Source: Spirometra erinaceieuropaei
Lineage: Eukaryota > Platyhelminthes > Cestoda > Diphyllobothriidea > Diphyllobothriidae
DNA length: 64,000 nucleotides
Assembly: GCA_902702965.1 (NCBI GenBank)
Contig: CACRXP010000065.1
Span: 318,240 to 382,239, forward strand
Direction of reading: 5' to 3'
Shown here: positions 1 through 10,398 of the stretch, in pieces
How the letters are laid out: every line of letters starts with the position of its first letter
How positions within the stretch are numbered: the stretch's first letter is position 1
The notes under the pieces: model-generated
Database searches by the model: none
Told to the model about the DNA's origin: nothing
Seen by the model: only the letters and a program-made list of their open reading frames with translations
Made by a program: the position numbers and the translations under genes

Positions 1-32
1 AGAGAACGAGTTACCGGGGTGAGTTCTACTTC

Positions 33-3000
33 TCATCGCTCTTGGTCATTTCGGAACATAAATATGTCGAGATTCTTTTTAAAACTTTGTATAGATGGTG
101 ACATCACAACATCTGCGGGGAGGGCATTCCATGGTTTGACCACTCCAACAGAGAAGAAGAACTTCCGCACATCCGGCCTTGCCTGCTGAGTGCGCAGTTT
201 TAACGGGTGTCCTCGGAGGTTGGTCGTGGTTGCAAATTCAAAAAAGTCCTCGAAGGCCAGACTGCAATCCAACCCCTTAACAATGCGGAAGGCTTGCAAG
301 AGATCCTCGCTGATACGTAGACGAACGAAAGTTCCCTTCCGCTCGACCATAGAGCTCACTTTCAAAATGATTGTTGACTTTTCGTACAGTGAGTGTGTTC
401 AAAGGGCAATTGAACTGCTTAATTTTCAAAGAGTAACTTCTCTCTCTGCATGGCTATAGCTGGCCAGCAACAGACTCCACTACCCAATTTCGATTCTCCT
501 GTATAAAAATGCAGCAAGCCTGATGTTAAATAAAACAGAATAAAACAGGTTTATTATAGCATCGCTTGGGCACTTAAGGGATACCGAAAATTTTATCGAT
601 GTCAAAATTCTTCAAGTTACAGGAAGTTTGGGTTGCACAGCCTAAAGCCTTCTACACAATGCTGTAAGGTGGCCAAGGCCGCAACCTCAATGCTATATGC
701 CATCAAGCGGGCATTCGTAGTTTTCGATAAAGACTGCTTCACCAAAGTCTTCCGCACGTTTATAAGGCCCCATCTCGAATATGCAATTCAGGCCTGGAGA
801 CCGTGGACGCACCAGGATTACGATCTGCTCGAAAGGGTGCAGAGGCGAGCCACAAAATTAGTAAGAGGTCAAAGTGCACTGCCATACGAGATCCGCTTAA
901 CTAACCTTAATCTCTATCCTCTGAGTTATAGGCGGTTGCGCGGAGACATGATACAAACTTTCCGTATCGTGCGCGGCTTGGATTGTGCCCTTTGGTGCGA
1001 TGACTTTTTCCAACTCGCCACTACAACTCACCTCCGGGGACAGCCCTTCAAGCTACGTGTGCCACAGGGTAGACTGAATGTGAGAAAATATTTCTTCTCC
1101 AACCGTGTCGTGGAACCGTGGAATAACCTGCCCGAGACGGTTGTTATGTCTCAATCTGTGGAGACATTTAAATGTCGCCTTGACAGATATATGCTGCAGC
1201 AACAAGCGGACTATGTGACCTTTTAACCATGTGACTAGTGACATATGTGAATCAATGTATGCATTCACTTAATGCTATAATTTCTTCACATTTTTGCTTG
1301 TTTATCGATTTTTTATGTACAAATAGGGAGTTCAAAGGCGTAAGCCTATTTCCCTCAAATACACTGACTGACTGACTGGCTGACGATGAGTCCATATCCT
1401 ACGAAACTCTACACTTCAATCTCCATATCGTTCGTTTTTTCTTTTCCTAACTTTGCTATTGTTTTGCCTCGGAAATCAGGATTTCAATTCGAAACAAACT
1501 GTCAGTTCCCGCTCTACCGACAGAGCACACACCCAAAGCCAATTAAGTCAAAATGCAGCCGAAATAGAGGAGTTTTATTTAGGTTTTTTATGTTCATAGG
1601 AGACTGAAGATGCTATAATAAACCTATTGTATATATTAAACGGCAAAAACCAGTACTTCAACAATTTCTGTGGCCGTTCCAGGTTTATCTGCAAGTGCTG
1701 TGTGTCAAATTCAGTTCGGATGACGCTCCAAAGCTTAACATCGTCAGCGTAGATGGCGGCATCACAATTCACTTCAGTATTGCATTCGTTGACTATATAA
1801 TGAACGAGGTTGGGCCAAAGACGGAGTCTCGAGGAACACCGCTTCAACCGCTGCCTCCGCCGACTGCCCGTCACCGACGTGGACATTTTGAGAGCGACAA
1901 GTCAGGCATCTTTGAATCCACCGCGTGAGATTATCACCTCTAATGCCTGTTCGACTTAATTTTTACTGGAGGCGCTGAGATGGTACTCTATCGAATGCTT
2001 TCTTAAAGTTGACATTGACTGCTTGCACTGCATCCCCGCCATCGACTGCCATGGTCTAGCGTTCTAAACACAGAGCAGGTTTGCCACGCATACGCTGCCC
2101 TACGGAATCCGTCCTGGTCGTTGAATAGCAGATTATGCCATCCTAGGAAAAGCCCTATTATTCGCTCAATTATTTTTTCCAAAATTTTGTAGCAGACCGG
2201 TGTTAGGTTGATTTGTTTGTAGATGTTTGATGACAATTCGCTACCGCCTTTGTGCAGTGATATAATCCGTGCTGATTTCCTGTCGGCTGGCAAGTAGCCT
2301 GCATCGAACAAGGCTCAGGAAAGCATAGATGGCGGTTTGGACAGTTCTTCAGCGTGCTCCTTCAAGAATTTTGGCGATTTGTCATCCGGCCCAGGCGACT
2401 CTAACTAATTCAGCATCAACGTTTCTTCGTGAACAACAGCTTCGGCAAAAGAAACGGTCTTAGTCATTGAGTATTCCAATAAGTCACAGTCGGCAGTAAT
2501 AAATGCACATTCCTTCGTGAAGAGAAACTTAAAAATTGTGCAAGGTGCCCTGCTTTTCCTCCATCTTCACTGTGCTCTAGGTGCTCACTAGCTCTCAATA
2601 AAGGAATGAGCTTCTTTTTCGCGTGCTCCTTCGTACGCAACCGTTAAATGACTTCGGATTTTCAGCGGCCGGTCCAGAGTGTCTTTCTCGAAAACTTGAC
2701 GTATCCTGAGGGTTAGTCGCTTAACTAGGTTCCTCAGTGCATTGTACACACATGTTGACAAAGAGTTCCTGTGCTTCTTTTTGAAGGTTGTAGTAGCTAC
2801 GAGGTCTGTTGTTCAGTCTCTTCCATGAAATAGGACAGTGGTCTCTGAGAAGAATGTGCAAAAACTCACCAAACCACTCCTGCTCCTTGACTATGTCACA
2901 GAAAAAAGCTTATTCCCAGTTTATGGTCCATAGTTCAGTTTTCCTTTGATGAGGTCGCCGTGCAAATATTCATTCTAACTCTGGGGACATATTCGGGAAG

Positions 3001-3890
3001 AGAAAAGATGGACTACCTCCAGAAAAGTACGACGTGGTCGCTTCGACCTAAGGGAGGTGGACTTTGCACCTCATGAACTCTGTAAAGCGACTTCGCGATC
3101 ACCAGATACAGACAGTTGTACTGTTGCCCTTCACAAACCCCCATCGGGAACGAAACGTGCTGAATGAGAGCGTCATGTCCAGGAAACGTCAATCGAAAGT
3201 ATGGTCTAGACAGAACGGGTAAAATTAACCCCAGTAACTTAAAGGTCCATTGAGGTCGCCCATGATAAAGACGTTGGACCGAATAACAAATGTCCCTAGG
3301 AAGTCAAACAAACGAGCGTCAACTGTATAATCATTCCCGGTTGTCGGTAGACTGTTTTCGATTAGATAGGTATGACTTAATAAAGAGACTGCAAAGTCCA
3401 AACGCAACCAATTTAACAAGGAGTTTTCTTTGTGGGACTTTATTAGAGGTTTTAAAAAGGTCAAAATAACGACCACAGACCGATGACCATTACGAGGTAG
3501 ATTGAGTAACGACATATGACATGTCTTACTAGGGCGATCGGACACTAAACCATGTTGCGTAGAACTAAAAGACAAACGGCATTGTCCCCCTTCTCTGCGA
3601 TTTCAACAACATCGACAGTCATTTTCGGGAACATTTGTTGTCCCTTTCTCGTTCTTCTTCTGAGGTAGCTCAAAATTAGTTTCCGATTCTACGTTGCTAT
3701 TTGCAGTAAATTGACTCTAATTTTCCGGTACGTTAAAACTAAACTTGCTCGTCTGACTTTTAATTGCTTAAATGTAAGATCTGCCCTGCGACGTAGCATT
3801 TTTCCACAATTAACGCTCTCTGTTAATTTTCCTATTTGAGTTGCTATTTTGCCGTCCTGTTTCAAGCTTTTAACTGAACTCATTCCGATA
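33..3890 (-). pseudogene. Decayed CR1-like non-LTR retrotransposon (LINE), minus strand
   Basis: Reading down the minus strand, pieces of one LINE polyprotein appear in order. An N-terminal basic stretch lies at about 3883-3689. Apurinic-type endonuclease fragments follow: FIMGDLN near 3250 and PPLGRSDHVVLFW near 3050. Reverse transcriptase pieces are at 2311-2003 (ARIISLHKGG, QDGFRR) and 1886-1575 (AIYADDVKLW). The C-terminal tail is at 365-33 (ATTTNLRGHPLKLR, VRKFFFS, VVKPWNALP). Frames change and stops intervene, so it is dead. A plus-strand LINE 3' end interrupts it at about 580-1383. Boundaries are approximate. Confidence 0.75.
580..1383 (+). mobile_element. 5'-truncated LINE insertion (C-terminal RT region and 3' end)
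   Basis: An open frame at 633-1226 encodes the post-RT tail typical of CR1-like LINEs: AIKRAF, FIRPHLEYAIQAWRPW, LLERVQRRATKLVRG, ATTTHLRGQPFKLR and VEPWNNLPETVV, ending with TAA. It is followed by a short 3' UTR and a tail of ACTG repeats near 1362-1382. Truncation at the 5' end plus a short tandem 3' tail is the usual product of target-primed reverse transcription. It lies inside a minus-strand LINE of the same broad type. Confidence 0.8.
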
Positions 3891-5354
3891 AAGGCTTAAA
3901 AACTACAAACCTACTAAGGGTAAGGATTTTTGAATACGTCACGTCTTATGCCCAAGGCCAGCACTGGCATTTGACCGAATGAGACAGTGATAAATTCGCT
4001 CAACCTTGAAGTGCGCTCAAGGTTACTGCAGCTGTCAGCGCGTCAGACAAGTCATGGATACCGACGCCGCGGTAATCGGCAAATTGAAATATTCCACTTC
4101 TTAATTATAATTTAATTTTCATAATATTAATGATCTCAGAAAAAGTCTGTTTTTATTTTTAAAAGCAGCATGAAGTCTAGCTGTGTCTCATTTCCTAAAT
4201 GTCGGCAGGACCATGTCCACTTTAATATCGGGAGGATTTTCCTTTTAAATTAAAATAATTAGAAATCGCACACCCTATTACACAAAAAGCTAACTTAAGA
4301 GATATTGAAGGAGTGGTGGTTTGGCATGCGATATATTGATGGCTTGTCTGCAGTTGCGTGCACTATTCAATAGGTGCAACATCCTCGGAACCAAGAAATT
4401 ATTAATATTTCCTATACAAAAGCCGAAAAGACGGTCATTTTGATACAAGACTGCTCTTCTTACAAAGCTATAAAAGTTTTTGCAATCAAAATTTTGGACT
4501 TCTTTCGACGAAAATACATAGGTTGCGTTACCCGAGGTTTGTTGGCTTAAGAACCAGCTGGCTAACCAGCTAATAATTGTGCAATGCAAAGTACATCAGA
4601 GTAATAACTTTCCACAATTTCAAAACGTGCTTACACATCGGTGGGTTCAGAAGAACCTTGAGGCTGATGCGCGCAATTACCACACGACATTGTTTGGTAC
4701 TTTACGGTAACAGCGCGCAGGTAAGGTACGTTACCTGGCTTAAGTCAGGTAAAGCGATAAATTTCTTGCTTTGCAGCATAACTGTTGATTAAAGTAGTAT
4801 GTCTGCATGATGACGGGGACAAAATTATTTGTCTTGTTCCTTGCTTAGAGCTTTCGTGGCTATCTAACAGCTTTTCGATGCCATATCGCCAACGTTAATC
4901 TTTATTTTTCGACTATTTGCCATTCGTTTCTGACGGATACATTTAATCATTTGTCTAACGTTTCTCCGAACACAACCAAATATAGACAGTTTATTGTATC
5001 TGTGCATGTTTTATATAAATCGGAGAGCTACAAATATTCACCTTGCATTTAAAGGACCTGTAATCATAGATAGAAATACTGTATCATAAATATGATTTCT
5101 ATGACTACAAGTTTCTAATGGTTTCTTTACCATTGCATACGCTTAAGTTTTCCTTCTCAAGAAGATAGTTGTTGCAGGTTAACCCTAGCTGTTTAAGTTA
5201 GCGATCCTTGTAGATTTTCTCAGGATGGCAATGCAACACGGGCTCACACTTTTGAAAATGTCTTCAGTATTATTTATAAAGTTGAAAAATAGTTCATCTA
5301 CTACCCCAAGAACGTAAAAATTATACAAACATTGCTCTATGTATTTTCACGCAG
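3891..5354. other. Non-coding stretch upstream of DYNLRB gene 1
   Basis: No recognisable protein or RNA gene. The unseen 5' exon or promoter of gene 1 may lie here. A good donor-like cag/gtaagg occurs at about 4718-4726, after an open stretch that could start with the ATG near 4667, but nothing else supports it. Confidence 0.4.
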
Positions 5355-5430
5355 ACCGAAACCGAGAAAATATTTGTACGCTTGCAAGCGCACAGAGGCG
5401 TGCTTGCTCTCGTGGCTTCTACCGCTGAAG
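5355..5430 (+). CDS. DYNLRB: DYNLRB gene 1, first visible coding exon
   Basis: Bounded by an acceptor (ttttcacgcag) and the donor gtaact. It encodes 25 residues plus the first base of a Gly or Glu-type codon, completed by gc of the next exon to give Gly. Length and phase equal those of the matching exons of genes 2 and 3. It shares 11 of 25 residues with the gene 2 exon by my count. Confidence 0.85.
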
Positions 5431-8400
5431 GTAACTTACATTTATATTCACCTCAGTTATAATATTCTCTGACAGTTTGTTAGTTGCTTTGAAAAATCTA
5501 GTTTAAGAAAAAATGACAGGATGAAACAGACTCAAAACCACACCATTTAGAAGTTATACTCAGTCATGAAACCGTTATTATAAACACAAAAACCGACAGG
5601 CGACGGATTGCAGTTGCGGTATTTCAAACAGTCATTAATTGACTACGATCCTGATTTTCTGTATTATTATTTGCAGCCATACTTTGTTGATCGAGAAGAC
5701 AACGTGCATAATCATGTCCGGTTTGCAAAACCTCTCCTTTGACTAAGCTGCACACAAAATCCTTTGGATGACAAAAAGACCACAGTTCTCTAATATGCCT
5801 TTTTACTGTCGCAAAGAGGTAAACGAAGATAACAACACTATTTTAAATTTGTGGACAAATACAAAACCACGCGTTGATTGAAACGAGAAGCCATTAATTG
5901 ATAATAAACCTTTCTCATATTAGTTGTTCTATTCAAAAAGCTGTCTATGGTGACATCGTCAGTAACAAACGCCGCTCCTTGAGGATTTTACGACCTACCT
6001 TATTTTAAAATAACGGCTCACACGAGATAATTAAATCATTTGATAGAAACCCAGGCGCATAATGTTGTATTCGTGAAGCTTTCTATATAGATACGCTTAC
6101 TAATTTTAATTATTGTGTTTGAATTCGAGCAAGTTGGTGTTATCTGTTGAAGGAAACACAGGTTTTTTCAAAAACTACCGATCTTCTACGGACTTTTTCC
6201 CAAACATTTTTATATGGTATTTTTACGACATACTCTTGACATCTAACTTCATTCGCGCCCCTTAAATCTGCAAACCTTGTTTCAATGAGTTGGATAATAA
6301 ATGGTTTCTGTATAGATGAGACTGTAGTATTTTGCCAGTAATGAAAAGCTTTGGCCAAAATTTACCAACGTATTGACAGTTTGACCGTCTTTACCAACGA
6401 TATCCACCGGATGCTACACACCAGGATGCAGCAGACATGGCGACTTGCGCGTGAATTAGTTAATAGGGATAATAGACATTTGCCGCATCTACTGCCCTGT
6501 TTCCCCCGCACTCCTCACCTGCACCCGATGTCAGGACAGAGTCCAGAAGACTGGATACAGGGGGCAGATGGTGCGATCGAACCCGCACCCTGGCGTTCCA
6601 CTCCACACCCCTTGGTCCACACGACAAATGACCAAGCTTTCTGACCAACAACAACACCCTAGGAGGGATCACTAAGACGAGGAACGCAAGCGCATATACC
6701 AGGTGCCAGGCAACTGCGATCGCATACCAGACTGCGAGAGCCACTGTTCGCTGACACTGACATAACAAATGCTCTCAGACCTTTCGACCTAGAAGAGCGG
6801 CACCTAGTCCCGCATGTAGCCTGTGCCGTCATCCTTCAGTCGTCGACTGAGAGACACCTCCCATAAAGCACACACACTCTTCTCACATGCATGAGTGTCA
6901 TAGATTGCTTAGGAGGGGACTGTGACAGCCTGGCTCTCTGTGCGGTGAATTCGCAAGTGACCGACCAAACCGATGCGCGAGGTAAATGTACGGGGACAGT
7001 GTGGACACGAAGAGTCGGCAGTGTCAGTATCAGGTTCGGTGGTGGGCGCGCTAGGCGACGAGGTGTGGGTTGGGGCGAGCATGGTGGGTGTTGTCAACCT
7101 ATTTATAAATCTTTGCTATTTGTCCGCATAGCAATAAATAAGCAAGGCTTTATAGTACGCATGCGTAAAGGAAAGACTTTGATGTGTACAAATTACCAAG
7201 AATTTTGTTTACAAGATGCATTAGTAAGAATGTCTTAATAACTTGACAAGAAATAAATGGCAGTACACATAAGTTTGAACGATTTGTGTGTACAATTTGT
7301 AAGCTTTGTATATTTTGAATTGTTGTTTCTGCTGAATAAAATTATCTTCAAGGTAACATTATCCGAAGAAAAAGTATATTATGAATAAGGAATTACCAAA
7401 TCTTCTAACTTCGAACATTGTGAAAATGCCCAAATTTTGGTATTTAAAGAATCGCCAAAACTGCCGTTCTCCAACTTTATAAGAAATATAAAGCCTGTTC
7501 ACCACATGGTTTTCGATTACTAGGTATTTACATCGCTTTTTCGGAAAAGCGACCAACCAATGCTTTTGTGTCACTGACGAAATTGCTCTCAATGAGTGAC
7601 TTCGTTGCAATATTTAATAAGTACATGTAGGTGTATGTTTTGGAGACGAAGATACGTGCCGGAAAGAAACACAAACGTGTTTGTTTGACGTATATTCGAG
7701 GGCAGCTGAATCCTGTTCGTCGTCGTGACATCTGTCAAGCTTCTTGGCTGGTACACTCGACATATTGTGCCTGTGCAATGCCGAATGCAAATATGTGGCC
7801 GTGTTAGGGACACATCAGCGTCACCAAGTGTTTGTAAGTAAGGTCACAACATTCGTCGTGTCTAGCGTGTGGCCTGTACGGCCAAGGCAGTGACGTCCAG
7901 CACATATCCCACGGTCTGGATTCAGTCTGGCGGAGATAATAAAGGTAAAGTGCACAATATGTAATGTATATTCCCGATCGCAGTCGGCAGGACAACAAGA
8001 CCGCGGCTCGGCGGTTAGATGCATTGGAGTTCCAACCAGCAGGTCGTGGGATCGAGCCCCAGGTGTTTCACACTCCGCAGTCGGGCACGGCTGTCTGACG
8101 ACGACTTATATGTCAGATCAGGCTACTAAAATGAACCGAAAAAGTCAAAATTCCAAAAGATATCTTGACCTCATTGATCTTGACCTAAAGCGAACAAGTT
8201 TTGCAATTTGACTGCAAAATCTTTGTTGCCCTTTAATATTCAATGGTCTGTGCACTCCAATTTTTGAGTAAGTAGACAATTTCGGCTCCAATGCGACAGG
8301 TTGTCAGGTAATATGTAAAAAATGCCCCTTTCTTTTCGCACTGTGAGCATATTAATTTTGCACAAACCTTAAACCGCTTCAGAAAAAGTCCCGGAAATTC

Positions 8401-10398
8401 GATATTTTAAACGTGTGGGAAATAAATTTTCAAAAATAAAATCAAAGCCTTTTGAAAATATCTTATTTGGAAATGAGTCTGAATCAGGGGTCTAGTCTGC
8501 AGGTGTACTTTAAATTGGACATTAAATCTCACGAGGAGTAATATTCCCGATCACAAATGATAAGAATATGATCGCGGACTTTGAAAGCCTTTTGAGATCA
8601 GAGAGCCCGGGTTCGAATCCTAGACTGCATTCAGCTTTTAGTTTGTCAGAGCTAATTACCGACATTTCGTAGGTCAGAAATGATCGTTCTAGCCTCCCTG
8701 GTCTTTGATGATACCCCTTCTTGCAGAATAAATCATCGCGTCTGTCCCAGAGAAAATCAGACCTAAATAAATGTTGCGGTTTTTAATTGCTGGGTCTCCT
8801 TTTTGTTTAGGCATTCCTATTCGCACCACTATAAACCCAGGTGCAACTCAGGTGCACTGTTCTGCCCTTAAGCCCTTGGTTTCCAAGTCAAAGGATGTGG
8901 TACGCAGCCTGGATCCAACTGACGACCTACAATTTCTTCGTTTACGAGGCAAAAACACAGAGATAATACTTGCACCAGGTAACTGACAGTATTGTGTGCT
9001 TTTGCGGAATTTTGTTTCTCAGACGGCAAAACATTTGCTGTCGTGACGCCACGCCTGAACCTGAATCTTCACTAAATGACCAATTTGCTTCCCACATAAA
9101 GCCCACCGGAGTGTCGTGGTCCGCGTTGATTGGAGTGGCTGTTAGGTTAGCCACTGTCAACAGCCGTCTGGAAATCCTAGTAGAAGATGTCAGAAAAAAA
9201 GGGGGGGGGGGCGAGAATGTGAGGCTGTTTTTGCGCATTCAACCATGTGTCCCTCACATGTTCATCTGAACCTTCGGACTCCTTTTAAAGCTGGTTTTCC
9301 TGAAAACGATTGCCAGTGCTGCGCGCGTGTGGTTGTTGGTTGTGCGGAGATAAAAAGGGGTACGTTTGCTGCCAGCATGCAGGGCATAAGAGGACCGATA
9401 GGTTTCGATGCCAACTGTCCCTTCAGGTCTTCGTTAACTAACCTATGCACGGAAAGAGGAAGGAGGGTTTAAGGCTGTGGCCCGCTTCTGATGGACAAAC
9501 TTTGACTAGAATGATGGCTACACTACCGAAAATTTTACTTGCCCAGTTAGCTGAAATATTTCACAATTTGGCCGTTTAATAGCCTACCTGTGGCCTATAT
9601 CAGTGGATTTTATGACTTGACTAAAATTAGAGCTTATTGAAATTGTACAGATTTGGGGTACAAAAGCAGATATGCCGTGGTCGGGATTGCAAATAATTTG
9701 CAAATAATCGAGAAAAGGATGAGTGCAGATTATTATATCTCTGCCCTATTTGGCTACCAAAAAGGACCCAACAATGAAATTAAAACCAGGGAAGTACCAT
9801 GATGAGCTCACATACAGCACAGTGTGACAGCATTGGAGATTAATGGAGAATTATGGGAGTCATAATCGGGGCTCCTAATAAACCGACTGTTTTAACAGAA
9901 AGCATAATCGAGTTCCAAGTGTCTGGTTGTAGAATTGGTGCAGTTGGCTGGTAAAAGCCAAGTGACTTGAACCGTCCCTAAAAGTCTCCGAAATCCTTTT
10001 TCCCCTAGACATTTGCGTACTTCGACTCAAAACGCGTAAATGCTGTTTCGAAAGTTGCTGTAGCAGGATATATTATACGGCTTCTTGAAGAAAATTTTGA
10101 TTAGCTGCTCCAAAGCCCGTCATATTTACTCAGTATTGTCGCAAGACAAGACCGGACCTAATAAACATCAAACGCATCCGACCGGCTGGTTCTCAAAAAA
10201 TACGCGTTGAAAACTTTTGTCTGTTGCCACTTTTAAGGCCTCTGTAGAGTATGAATGCCTAAAAGGCTCTTGAGCTCCCTCCTCTGCTTTTTTGATTCAA
10301 CTCTTGGAATTAACTTGCCAGGCATTTCAGGCCTTCTTTTTTGGTTTTCAGAAGGAGGAGACTTTCTGATTGCTGTTCAGGAGGTCGCTGAACAATAG
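5355..10398 (+). CDS. DYNLRB: Dynein light chain roadblock/LC7, gene 1 (three visible coding exons)
   Basis: Roadblock/LC7 light chains bind the dynein intermediate chain as dimers and link cargo to cytoplasmic or axonemal dynein. Exons 5355-5430 (76 nt), 8811-8978 (168 nt) and 10352-10398 (47 nt with TAG) join in frame with GT/AG introns, each splitting a codon after its first base. They give 96 residues, close to the family's usual ~96. Visible landmarks are RLQAHRGV in the N-terminal helix, PIRTT after the first junction, LDPTDDLQFLRLR in the middle and a C-terminal FLIAVQ strand. The first visible exon begins in phase 0 with T-E-T-E, where relatives have S-E-I-E or S-E-I-D, so the initiator Met must sit on an upstream exon. 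No stop or frameshift is seen. Family assignment is firm; expression and subtype are unknown. Confidence 0.88.
5431..6479. other. AT-rich intron 1 sequence of DYNLRB gene 1, nothing recognised
   Basis: Begins at the gtaact donor. I see no coding or repeat signal up to the zinc-finger retroelement. Confidence 0.5.
6480..7100 (-). mobile_element. Retroelement remnant with C2H2 zinc-finger tail, in intron 1 of DYNLRB gene 1
   Basis: On the minus strand at 7097-6909, a 62-residue open frame carries one C2H2 finger: CPHC, then TFTSRIGLVGHL with the closing His pair. I recall this finger from the C-terminal tails of abundant tapeworm retroelement proteins. The lower part (6640-6480) resembles the block at 20690-21150 in the same orientation, so the piece is a dispersed repeat. 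The longer plus-strand frame across it is a shadow. Confidence 0.6.
7955..8115 (+). repeat. tRNA-derived SINE, family 1
   Basis: A tRNA-like head from about 7999 has an A-box-like cggctcggcggttag and a B box gggatcgagcccc at 8048-8060. It is preceded by a family-specific leader (tgtatattcccgatcg) and followed by a gggcacggctgtctgacgac tail. The same leader, head and tail recur at 20425 and in the 52.7-53.3 kb insertion. It lies in intron 1 of DYNLRB gene 1. Confidence 0.75.
8595..8640 (+). repeat. Isolated B-box-like tRNA remnant
   Basis: The B box gggttcgaatcc stands at 8610-8621 without a convincing A box. It is probably a decayed SINE fragment, not a tRNA gene. Confidence 0.35.
8811..8978 (+). 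CDS. DYNLRB: DYNLRB gene 1, central coding exon
   Basis: The acceptor is a T-rich tract ending in tttag and the donor is gtaact. The exon encodes the Roadblock core, from PIRTT through LDPTDDLQFLRLR to IILAP. It shares 26 of 55 residues with the equivalent exon of gene 2 by my count and has the same length, with no gap needed. Confidence 0.9.
8979..10351. other. Intron 2 of DYNLRB gene 1
   Basis: Starts with gtaactgac and ends ttttcag. Apart from a run of G at about 9199-9209 I see no repeat or coding signal; the open frames on both strands near 8970-9470 overlap each other and match nothing. Confidence 0.55.
10352..10398 (+). CDS. DYNLRB: DYNLRB gene 1, last coding exon
   Basis: The acceptor ttggttttcag precedes two bases that complete a Glu codon, followed by GGDFLIAVQEVAEQ and TAG. 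This matches the final beta strand of roadblock proteins (D-Y/F-F-L-I-V/A-V/I-Q), and the exon sits at the conserved last-intron position. Confidence 0.85.

Noticed and set aside
4577..4792. First exon of roadblock gene 1 ending at cag/gtaagg
   Set aside because: The donor is good and the phase fits, but it would add an atypical 18-residue N-terminus; no other support.
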